This document shows, one piece after another, positions 33,760-45,944 of a DNA stretch of 64,000 nucleotides. The stretch's first letter is position 1, and each line of letters begins with the position of its first letter. Location of the stretch: NCBI GenBank assembly GCA_910890315.1, contig CAJVGD010000013.1:744001-808000 (forward strand). Direction: 5' to 3'. The notes under the pieces were generated by a model. That model was not told where the DNA came from, did not search any database, and saw only the letters and a list, made by a program, of their open reading frames with translations. A program made the position numbers and the translations under genes. The DNA is from Serendipita indica DSM 11827 (lineage: Eukaryota; Basidiomycota; Agaricomycetes; Sebacinales; Serendipitaceae).

Positions 33760-36700
33760 TTAATAGTGACCTTGAGGCGGGACAAGTGGCGTCGACGAGG
33801 ACTCCTTTTGGACGGATACGAGTGTGGTCGAGGGGTCGTCCTTATGTTCGAGATGTTCTGCAAAGTAGCTACGCTCCAGCGTTTCTGGGACCTGTTGAGA
33901 AACAACCCCATTGGATTGATGTTGTTGAGGGGTCGGAATTAGTGGAGTGGTTGTTGTTCGGAGTGCACTGGTTGCAAGCGGTAGAGTTGTACTTGAAGAG
34001 AACGACATTGTCCCAGCGGTAGTAGCCGGTATGCGGTCCATTTCCGAAAATATGTAGGAGCTGCCGTCCCCCGGAGGAAGAGGTGGATCTCCAACCGCAG
34101 TGATACTCAGATCAAACGAGTGATCGTGCTCTTCCGTCGTCGGGCCCTTAGGGTCTCCGCTCAACAGCAAATCATCCAAATCGACGTCCTCGTCTGATGC
34201 TGGGAGTAATCCTTTGTGCACATGGTTGGCGGTGGACGGCGGCACCGTTGTTGGAGACATCCCAAAAACGTCCTCCAGATCTGCATCTTCGTCTTGATCA
34301 CCGTTAACTTTTGTCATCTCATTCGTATCCTCTCCGATTACCTCGGCAAGAGCAGCGTCAATGTCCATGTCACCGACGCTATCCAACCTCTGCACGGTCG
34401 AGAGTGGAGGTTTTTCATCAAAGGGAACGGTAGAGGCTAGCATGGTGTCCACGTCTGTATCCATGGGTGATTCGTGCAGTACGACCTTTTCCTCAATGCC
34501 CTCCGTTTTGATGTTGGAAACTGGGTTTAGGTCCGGAGACGCAGTGCGGATATCACCAGAGTCTTTCACACTGGGCTGGCTCGACGAGCGATTATGTGTA
34601 AGTCGAATAGAGAGGATAGGCTTTCGTGGTGGCTCGCCATTTCCACTCACGGCAGAGCCTGGAAGTGGCGGAGGCAGCATCGAACTCGTCAGTCCAGAAT
34701 TCGAGTGTGTTCGCTCCCCTAGTGTCGGTATTCGTGCGACAAGAGGGTTCCCCGATACAGGCGTTGATGTTGAGAGCATGCTCTGTTTCCTACCCGGAAC
34801 ACTAACGCTGAGCTTTGGAAGCAAGCGTTCCTTAGTAGGGTGACCGTTTGAGCCGTTGGGCTGGACAGGGTTTGTCAATTGCGACTCGCCGGGACCATGG
34901 GTCGCAGAAGGAGGAGGGGCTGTCGTCAATGACTTTACCTTCTCCAAGCCTTCCCGAGGTAATTTGACATTCCAGTCCCATGTGTAGCCGAGCGTAGCTT
35001 CTGCAACGCCGAAGGGGTTTCGCTCTTGCCTTCCTTTGGTGTGGTCATGGCCGATATTTGCCGTGGCATTGGAGCCGGACACCGCAGTATTCCAGTGTGC
35101 AGGAAGTGGGGGATTGGGGGGATGGTAAAGAAGGAGCTTTTCGTCTCTTTTTTGAGCTGGAGGAGGTCCTAATCTTTTGGTCCGAGTGAAGGTGGGTTTC
35201 TGATCACGATATCAGTAAATTTAACGAATCTCTATGCGGTTCGTACTCACAGAGAGCAATGCTCGTCCAACAACGGGAATTCTACTCGAAGACCCGGATA
35301 CAGCATTGATAATGGTAGCGGGGACTCCAACGCTTCTACCTTGGCTAGGAGGAAGAGGAAGATCTCCCACTGGCTTGCCTTTGGCTGCTTTCGGATCTCG
35401 AGCTCCAGGCTGCTCTTCTAATGCGTGAACGTACGTCGGCAGGGGATTACTGGGACGTGGAGTGACGCTCAACGATGCCCCTAGACCGAATAACGTATCA
35501 GGCGTATTGAACCGTGCTGGAGTTGTTCCCAAAAACACCAAGGAGACTTTGTGCCGGGATGGATTGGTCGAAATGGAATGAAAGGAGCTTGCCGAGGGCG
35601 TAGGGGGAACACTATCTGTCGATGTTGAAGGTGAGAGCGCATGAAGGGCGGACAAGAGCTCTTCAGTCGTCGAGGAGCCACGCACAAAGGGTACGGATGA
35701 AGGGCCGCTGGTTCCTTTTTCTTCCACATCACTAATTACCGAGTGTGAGATTGATGGTAGATGCCATGTCCCCCGAGCTTGAAGCTTGCTCATTTCGTAG
35801 GGAGCCGGGACTATATAGTTGGCTGGAATGCTCTGAACGATGGCTCCATCTTCGGTAGATTCCTTTTCCGTTCGCTCCGCTTCCTTCTGCTTTTGCAATT
35901 CCTCTTCTCGCCGTAACTGTTCTTCCCGCTCCTGTTCTTTGAGGTCGTCTTCGGTATCTTGTTGGATAGTGACTGGAAATGGAGGAAGAAATGGTAAAAG
36001 ATAGGAATCTTCATCCCGATCGTCAAGTTTGGTATTGGAGGCGGACGGGGCCGCAGGCGTCAACGGTTTGTCAAGTGCCATAGAATCTTCCCGCAGAGAC
36101 GCAGAGTCTGACCCGGCGCTGGGCGTGCCTGGATGATCATAATCTTCCAAGTCTGGTGTTTCCAACCGGGTATAGCGCAACCTCTGTGGTGGGTGGTCTT
36201 CCAAGGTCGGCATGCCTGACCGCAAATTCTCTGTTGATTGTGAAGGGACATTAGCATCGTCGCCATAACCATACAATTAGATTATTGGAAGATTTTGTAA
36301 GCAGGCTCATCAAGTCCTCTCAACGAGCGAAAGCTAGGAAGCAGTAGCGGGAAAGGCGAAATTGGGAAAAGAAGGCGAGTTTTCAACAGGAAATCTTGCA
36401 ACTTGCCTTTAAAGTCATTGAGCTCTGCCTCTTTCCTCGCGCTCACAACATTTGCGTAACGTTGCAAGCCAGTCGCGTCGGCTCCAGCTGGTCTGTCAAC
36501 TCCAGCTGAGAGTTGAACTCCTCCATCAACCTCTAGATAATCTCTGAGATCCTCTAGAACCGTGCCCATCTCCTCCAGGCTTTGGAACACGTCGTACACT
36601 TGCAGACTGTCTCTGCCGGCATGATTCGCATATTCCTGGCATGACGCGACCAATGATTTGAGGTATTTATCGCATAGAGATGATAAAACCTGGAGAGAGA

Positions 36701-36782
36701 TGGAGGATGCCTTGGTTATGCCTTGCGAGTGCAGTATCTTCAGAATCGACGGTCGCAAATGAGCGTGAAGGGCTTCTTCCAT
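33760..36782 (-). CDS. TFIID subunit, TAF8/TAF3-like histone-fold protein
   Basis: The ATG at 36782 opens a bromodomain-associated (histone-fold) domain: LRPSILKILHSQGITKASSI, LQVLSSLCDKYLKSLVASC, EYANHAGRDSLQVYDVFQSL. The second block (36276-35251) is acidic and carries LLPFLPPFPVTIQQ, resembling the TAF8 C-terminal box, then a Glu/Arg-rich helix and Ser/Pro-rich sequence. A GTGAGT...TCAG intron (35250-35200) leads in phase to exon 35199-33760, with KPTFTRTKRLGPPPAQKRDE, a conserved-looking GYTWDWNVKLP and an acidic tail. The join between the histone-fold exon and the second block (about 36440-36240) is not resolved; a GC donor at GCAAGT is one option. TAF8 pairs with TAF10 and TAF3 in TFIID; which of the two this is cannot be told by eye. 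Confidence 0.65.
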
Positions 36783-37082
36783 CTCCCTCTGCGTTCAGAA
36801 GCTTTCAAGACCGCGTTAAGTCGACTCTTGTGTCCTGTGCTGTAAGCCGCGATTCGCTAGTACGACGAGGTATGAGTCCAAGGTGTCAACTGTATTCAAT
36901 CGCCACCTCCACGCTGAATTCGACGACGCTTGGAATTTTTCTAACTTTCAAGTCACATTTACGAGTAGTCTCAAGCTCGCATACTAGTTGTCAAAGCTAA
37001 ACGGCTAGAGGGGGGACAAGGAGTTACCATAAATACGGGTAACGCTACATAAGTGAATCTAGATCTTCGCCTCCATTATCGT
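36783..37082. other. Intergenic between TAF8-like and GluRS genes
   Basis: Tandem minus-strand genes with 300 bases between them. The + strand frame 36680-37000 overlaps the histone-fold exon and is a shadow. Nothing else is supported. Confidence 0.4.
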
Positions 37083-39238
<2,156 letters not shown>

Positions 39239-39285
39239 CTAGACGTCGCTCTGCAAACTTCTCCGATTCATCTCGGAGCCCGACC

Positions 39286-41654
39286 ATGGACGACGTCCGC
39301 CGTGTCGAGTACAACTGGGGGAGAGAACGTCTCCGAGAATTGCTCAAAATTGCCAGATTATGTAGCCATCATCTTATGGGTATTCCTAGTCATACTCACC
39401 ACCCTTCAGATGATGTCCGTATCCTGAAGACGAGCATCAATGGAGATTGGAAGCTACAATTTCGATCACTAAACTTAAACGGTGTCACACCAGGCTCTCG
39501 AGCTCAGTACGACAAGGATGGCTGGGAAACCGACTGGACGCCTCTTTCACTTGTAAACCAGCGACACCCTGAGTTGTGGGCTGTACTCAGAACAAAGATT
39601 TGTTCGGAGTTTACTCTGTCGCATGCGCAAGTAGGGGATGTTATCGACTCTAGTGGAAACAATCTAGGTGTGTAGATTTAAGAGCTATATTGCCAATAAG
39701 AACCTTCGCTGATTCTCCAAGGTTCCCTACACGGCCCCGCAGTTGAGAACACTGACCCGTCAAATACAGAAAAGCGAAGGAGAACTCCTAGAGCAGCGCA
39801 TGGTGTCTCGCGTCCTGCATCTCACGACCTTGACATCAAGCAGGATGACGACTTTGACCCTCGAGCTTTCCTGTACGACAATGTCATTGATATCACCAAA
39901 ACAAATGACATTCCATCAGCACCAGACGAAGCTCACTTCCAAAATGAACAAACTCAAGAAGAGATGGAACCCGAGATCATCGATCTTACTCTACACGATA
40001 TAATTGATCTCACCATCGAACCATCTGCGAACTTAGCTCAAGACACAAGAAAGCAAAGCCGTCGAAACCATCAGCTAGGAGAATGCGATTCGGATCGTGA
40101 TTCGCTCTTTGAACAAGAAAGAGATCTGGATAGTGACGACGAAAGCCTAGGAAAGGGCAGCGAGGAGGATGTTTGTCCAGCACCCCAAGGCTTCGATGTC
40201 CCTGCCATTCCAGCTTTTTTGGTTACTCAAAAAAAGGGGAGAAAGCGGGCCCTAGACCTGGTAGAAGACGATGTGGATTCGATCCAGATACCCGTTCAAC
40301 AGCAACCACACAAAAAGCTACGTCTCGCAAGGGGCGTCAAAGGTTCCAGTCTATTCACCGCAGTCCAGGGGAAGGTTGTGGTGAAGAAAAGAGATGGGCG
40401 ATACACGAGATTCGACGCGGAGAAAAGTGCAGGGTCTGTTCTTGCAAAGAAGAAAGCGAATACCACAGGAGAAGAAGCAGTCCAACAAAATATTCCGCAG
40501 AGGCCCCTCACGGTGGATGATCTCGAAGATTATGAGGACGAGGACGATGCACCGCCGTCAACATTGTCAGTTATGATCACAATTTCCATTCTACAAGCTC
40601 ATAATTGATAGAGACGCTCCCACTTCAAGTAAGGTTAAATCGATGTGGGACGATGTAAGTCAGCCATCGATGTAGGTCCTCCTTTGTCTCCTGGACTAGT
40701 TGCTGAAGGCTCTACCAGCTTTTCCAAGGCGCTCCCAGAGCTGCCAAAAATCGCCAACAGGGGCAGAATCCACGACCCTTTGGCACCTCCATTATTTCTC
40801 CTCCGCATATCTCCAGAATCGACTCTACGCCTGATGATGCGGGAGTGGTCTTGCTCGCTCCCGCAGTGGTGCTATATCTCTCGAAGTCGGCCAGAGGTAA
40901 TAGCTACCAAAGAGGAGAACACGTCTCACGACGATTCGACGTACACTTGGGTAGAACATGACACTCATCTCCTCGTTGTCGCCCCTCAATTTCACCATCA
41001 AGCTTGGGAAGCCTCGTCCATCCGACAAGAAAACCTTATAACTTTGATCAACAAGACAAAGGATGATCAAAAAGTACACAAACTTAGACAGGAGCTAGAA
41101 TTGGAACGCAATGCATCCTGGATTGATGGTGAACTGGAGAAGGCAGATATTGTTCCGCGGATCGCCGATATTGTAGACGCGGAACACCTCCTTTTCAGCT
41201 TTTCCCGCGGATCCGAGATATTGCACCTGGACAAGGGGCGATGTAGTATCGAAAAGCGCCTTTCAGGAGGCTGGGCTGAGTTAGTGCCTTATACATATAA
41301 AGTAGAGGTCCCAGGGCGTTTGGATGTCCTGGAGTATGAACAGGTTTCAGGAGTTCTTGCTAAACGGAGAAAGGTCTGTACGCCCTTCATCACAGAACAC
41401 CAATCTCATATTTATAGTTTCTCCTACTGTGGTCCCCGCTAGTGGATGCTCTCTACAAGTATCCTCATACACTCGTCGTCTTCTCATCGAGGTCTCAAGA
41501 CATGTTCGAGTTGCTCTCGATCCCGAACTCGTTCCCAAGGGGAAGAAGGAGCCTTGTCATAGTTCATATAGGGAGAAAGCTACCATTCTACGATACGCTA
41601 CTGGAGCTGGATGTGACGCAGCTTCTCGAAGGCGAGGATCCGAAGCCAGAATGA
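39286..41654 (+). CDS. Unrecognised protein with tandem SUMO-interacting-like motifs
   Basis: Exon 1 from the ATG at 39286 has a helical start (VRRVEYNWGRERLRELLKIA). A GTGTGT...CCAAG intron (39671-39721) joins in phase to a charged, disordered exon. That exon contains EIIDLTLHDIIDLTIEP, two hydrophobic I-I-D-L-T cores next to acidic residues, the hallmark of SUMO-interacting motifs, and a basic KKGRKRAL patch. A GTCAGT...GATAG intron (about 40569-40610) follows. The last part is globular: RPEVIATKEENTSHDDSTYT, HLLVVAPQFHHQAWEASSIR, and finally YKYPHTLVVFSSRSQDMFEL and GRRSLVIVHIGRKLPFYDTL, ending at 41654. Introns near 40660-40730 and 41374-41442 are needed but their phases are unsettled. 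SIMs suggest a nuclear factor recruited to SUMOylated partners, perhaps in DNA repair; that is inference. Confidence 0.55.
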
Positions 41655-41847
41655 AAGTTTATCTGCGCTATAAATATTATAACTTAGAGGCCAGATTATT
41701 TATTGAAGTACAGTCAACCCTCGAATGGTAGGCGCGCAAGCTCGCGGCGCCTGGTTTCGGACTTGGCCACCTCCATAATCCAGTTGTAAATCCAATCTCG
41801 TTATCGTGTGGTAATCTAGTCTTTTAAAATGGCCAAAAGGTCAATAC

Positions 41848-44105
41848 ATGGCCTTCATTGCCTCCTGCATAGTCCCTGACGTCCCCAATAGACATGCACG
41901 GTCTCGGTCACCATACAAGGCCTACAACGCGAATAATTATTCGCCAGGAAATGTTTATCAACCTTATACAACTCCATTCTACTATCAACCACCTCCTGCT
42001 GCTCCATTGCCAATCTACAGCCCGACGCTGCCTCCCCCGTTCCCGCCAATGCCATATAATGCACCATACATGCACCCGCTCACCCCGATTCCTGGTTCGC
42101 AGCCAGTATTTGGGAACAGAGCACCATTACCGGACGAGATGGTCGCTCTCCAAAACACATTACAGATGAAAGAGGCAACAGTGGCGTTTTTAGACGCGCA
42201 GATAGGTATGCCAGCCTCCATCGCCAGCGCAGGAATTGCACTAAACAGGTCATTCCCATAGAAGCGGCTCGTGAAAACCTAGAGCTGCTGGCAGTTCCCT
42301 ATCTCGAGCTACGGGCACGTTTCGAGAGTGCACAAGCGGCGTATTTTGCCGCAAAGGAGAACCATGAAGATCTAATTCAACAGCGCAACACACTAGATCG
42401 ATCCATGGATCATCTTAGCTCTTTGCTCAATCCGCTGCGTCGGTTCTCGGATGATGTTCTTGCGCACATCTTTATGTGTGCGGTTGACGCAGAGATTGAG
42501 CGGGATTATGAGCGACTCGAGCCGCCGCGAAGTCGAAGACAACAAGTCATTGTCAACATCGTTCGCGTATGCTCGAAATGGCGCAGAGTCGCTCGAGACA
42601 AACCGGAGTTGTGGACGTATGTCCGCCTCAACCTATCAAGGCGGCTACGAGTCCATGAGAAGCTCCAACACTTTCTGGATCTCGCCCGCGGTCTCCCAAT
42701 GAACATCTACACCTCTCATCTTCAACCCAACTTCTTTGGGGCTTCTTCCGATTCTGAGGACGACGAGAATGGCTCCAGCTCGAGCACACTATTGGCACCA
42801 GTCAAGCAGATGCGCTCCTTTACAGTGAATTTTACACATTACCGCGCTCTTCATTGCCTACCAATGCTGGGCACGCAAAATCTAGACACTCTCGAAGAAC
42901 TCCACCTTCGAAGTGAACCCATGAGCTCGCCAGCATCAGGACTATTCAGCATTACGTCGTACCTTTCCGAAGCTCCAAAGCTCCGGGTACTACGGTTAAT
43001 TCATGTTCACCTACTGCCTCCAGCAGCTCACGAGGTTACACCACACATCATCCTACCCCGGTTAGAGGAGCTCGTTTTACATGGGCCAGTGACACACGGC
43101 ACTGACATTTTCGGGTTCTCTCAACTAATTACCATGATTCCCAACGTCCAGAAGATCAATTACATCCAAAACGATACTATTCAGTTTACACATCAGGACG
43201 ACGTGCAGCTGCTCAAGTTGAGGGAACTTGTCACGAATTGCTGTGCTCTCGAAAACTCGTTGCGTTCAAGTTTCGGAGCCGACAAGGTACAAGCACCCAA
43301 GCTGGAGAAACTCACGGTGAATGATGCTGTCAACTTGATGACGGGGCTGGCACATTTCCTCCAGTCCGTTCAAAGCATCCGTATCCTCTCCATCATGGGA
43401 AACTTTGATCCCCTTTCAGATGCATCTGTACCAGCAGGAGGAGGATTTGCACCCACGCTCTTTCAGCCACCTGGAGGAGGTCTGCTTCCGCAGGTTCTCC
43501 AGCCAGTCCTACCTATCCCTCCACCACCCGTCTTCGTTCAGCCTCCTGGATTCGTTCCTGCCCCCAATCCTGTAACGGGTCCGACAGAACCCCGGGCACT
43601 ATTAAAGGCGATGAAGGATATAGAGGAGCTAGAGATCATCTCGATTCATCCCAGGTTTGCCGAAGCCTTGTGCGATATCGCTACCGTGGATCCATCAGAC
43701 GAGGAGACGCCAGAGCCTAAAACTGACGGAGATGAAAAGGAGTCACGGGATAAAGAGATGGAGACTGCAACTGAGCGGCCTCTTTCCGATCCTCCGACAT
43801 CTTCGAAACAGAGGGTACAAACTTGGCGGTATCTCGCTCGCCTACGCAAACTCGAATTCACCGTGAACAAGTCGTTCCCAATGAGCGTGCAAGAATTCGA
43901 ATCCATTTTTGAGGCGAGATGTTGGACCGACAAGCCACCGGCTAACAATGCAGACGTCGGGTCGGAGATGCGGCCGTTGGACAAGCTCGAGGTGCACCTG
44001 GGAGCGGGACTGAATGATGCGTTGACAGAGGCTGTTAGTCGGAGAATGAAACTGGATGGTGAGGACCGCGGCAGTCGCTGGTTCAGTTGGACACGAGAGA
44101 TCTAG
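41848..44105 (+). CDS. F-box/LRR-type protein, about 733 aa (paralogue 1)
   Basis: Exons 41848-42205 and 42262-44105 join in phase (GTATGC donor, CATAG acceptor). A Pro/Tyr-rich N-terminus precedes a coiled coil (EAARENLELLAVPYLELRAR, KENHEDLIQQRNTLD). The F-box-like segment reads LLNPLRRFSDDVLAHIFMCA, then VRVCSKWRRVARDKPELWTY. Irregular leucine-rich strands follow (LDTLEELHLRSEP, APKLRVLRLIHVHLLPP, LPRLEELVLHGPV, APKLEKLTVNDAV), interrupted by a Pro-rich insert (about 43430-43590) and an acidic insert (about 43690-43790). It ends QEFESIFEARCW and GSRWFSWTREI. Such proteins are candidate substrate adaptors for SCF ubiquitin ligases. The layout matches the gene at 53.6-55.4 kb. Confidence 0.78.
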
Positions 44106-44215
44106 AAAGATCCCATCACTTATGTGAATTCCCAACCTATGTGCGCATTTATGCCTGTGTAAAGTGAATCTGGTGTATTTACAATAATTCTGCGCATGGG
44201 TGATACTACAAAAAT

Positions 44216-45110
44216 TCAGTATCTATCGTAGTCACGCCTACTATTGCGCCTCGGTGGTGTTCCGTCTCTTCTCCTTGAATGATGCGAATCTTTGTCGCGT
44301 GAACTACCGTTTTCATACTTGTCTCTGTTGGGTGAATTGTCCCTGCGTCTATTGCTCCTGGGTGAACGAGAATGAGAACGACGGCGTCCAGAGTCTCTTG
44401 TCCTGTCCGAACGGTGTCCTTCACTGTCATGGTTGCGACGCAGAGGAGAGCGAGACCTGTCGGTTCGACGCGGAGGTGTTCGATATGGCTCTGGCCGAGA
44501 GTCACGTCGAGAGCGCCCGTCATGATCACGATCACGGTGTTCCCGGTCTCGTTCTCTGTCTTCGACTTCTTTGTCGTTGTCGTCATTCGCTGAACCTAGG
44601 CGCCATCTACTTCCTGGGGTCCGCTTCGCCCACTAAGATTTGTGGTGAGATCGAGAACAGAGGTGGATCGAGTGAGAAAGATACTTGCCTCTACGATGAG
44701 TGCTTTTCCTTGCAAATGTTCGCCACTCCTAGAAGCGTTTTGAGTGCTCGTTCATTTGCCTGTGGCAAGAACCCACAAGCGGCCGAGGGCTTGCACAGCG
44801 TCATCCTCGTGAACATATTCGACAAATGCATATCTTTTGAAGAGCTGTATGAGCCAATGTTGACCTGTGATGAGGTGGGGATCGGTCACCTTTTGTTTCT
44901 GCTCGCGGGCTGTGCAGGCACATCGCAGCGAATAATCTCGCCATACCTGTGATGAGAGCATCAGCATTTACTCGGGTTCAGAGTTGTTGCCGGTGTGTCA
45001 GGCGCCTGGCATGTCACCAACTTTTCAAACTCGTACGCAAGTTCTCTTGCACGCATTCCATTAGGAAAGCCAGTAACAAAAAGAGTTGGTCGTCTTGTGT
45101 GATTAGACAT
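44216..45110 (-). CDS. Small RRM plus RS-domain protein (SR-type splicing factor), about 219 aa
   Basis: Five exons join in phase: 45110-45022, 44946-44890, 44833-44777, 44728-44689, 44632-44216. The RRM runs from the start: RPTLFVTGFPNGMRARELAY (RNP2 in LFVTGF), EKYGEIIRCDVPAQ, RYAFVEYVHEDDAVQALGR (RNP1 in YAFVEY), then LQGKALIVE and WAKRTPGSRW. The rest is an Arg/Ser/Asp-rich domain with many RS, RD and SPR units (RTDRSRSPLRRNHDSEG, RRRSHSRSPRSNRRRDNSPN), ending RRDYDRY. The intron at 44688-44633 has a GC donor (GCAAGT). SR proteins of this size act in exon recognition and mRNA export in the nucleus. The frame seen at 44206-44586 is a shadow of the RS region. Confidence 0.88.
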
Positions 45111-45316
45111 TGAGACAAGGATGAGGTAGAATATAGAGTATATGGTCGGTGATGGTTGGAAGCAAGCCGACGAACAATGCCCGCACATGTCATTGTCCGC
45201 GGGTGGAATAATTACAACAAAGTGGCAAATGTCCGGATGAATCTGCATTCTTGATAGGTAGTATACATGCTCAGAGGCACTTTCTCTATGCAAATACCAT
45301 GGACAGGCTACCTTGC

Positions 45317-45868
45317 CTATGTCGAAGCAGCTGGAATGACTGCCTCTTCATCCCGGCCCTGATAATGTAAACGTGATGAACAACACATTTGGTTATGCTA
45401 CTCACTTCGAGAAACTTTTGCATAAACGTGCGTGGTTGCTGCAATTGTGGCTTGAGGAGAATACCCATGATATGTGGTTCCTATAAACACCATGAATATC
45501 TAAACCCGTCGAGTCGAAAACGGCATACCTGCATCCAGCAGTTCATAGTCTCCTGATACGACTGCCGTCCCTTGAGAATAAGTCTCTCTATTGCTCCAGC
45601 ATCTTCTATGTGCAAGTTTGCCTCGAATTGACGCCGTATGGCTGCCCGGACAACATTTGGCGAGACGTTGAGAGCATACAGGGCACAGATTTCGGGGGCC
45701 TGAGGCGACAAGAGCGATGATTAGCGTCTGAAAACGGCTTAAAAAGACACCGTTTGTGCTCACCGACCGGTACCAGTCTCGGTAGAGTTCTCTGACACGA
45801 AACGCCTGGTGCTGGCGGCTTGCGGACATAATGGCAGGCCGTGCGAGGCGTGATGGAATTGTAGTCAT
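45317..45868 (-). CDS. NADH dehydrogenase (complex I) NDUFA6-like LYR-motif subunit, about 130 aa
   Basis: Four exons join in phase: 45868-45764, 45699-45529, 45480-45406, 45358-45317. The N-terminal helix contains the LYR motif (QAFRVRELYRDWYRS). The second exon has EICALYALNVSPNVVRAAIR, RQFEANLHIEDAGAIERLIL and LKGRQSYQETMNCWMQ, the KGxQxYQET pattern typical of NDUFA6 (the fungal 14.8-kDa subunit). The third exon reads HIMGILLKPQLQQPRTFMQK. Length and motif order fit the family. It should sit on the matrix arm of mitochondrial complex I with acyl carrier protein. The final 13-residue exon is small but keeps phase. The gene diverges from the PAK-type kinase with 76 bases between start codons. 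Confidence 0.87.
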
Positions 45869-45944
45869 AATTATGCTGAAAATCCGGACAGGTCGACTGT
45901 CGAGGCGAGGACCAAAGTTGGACACCACTCTTGGACCGCGCCCG

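Noticed and set aside
44206-44586. Open frame on the minus strand overlapping the RS region
   Set aside because: The neighbouring frame encodes a long RS/RD domain continuous with an RRM; this frame is its out-of-phase shadow.
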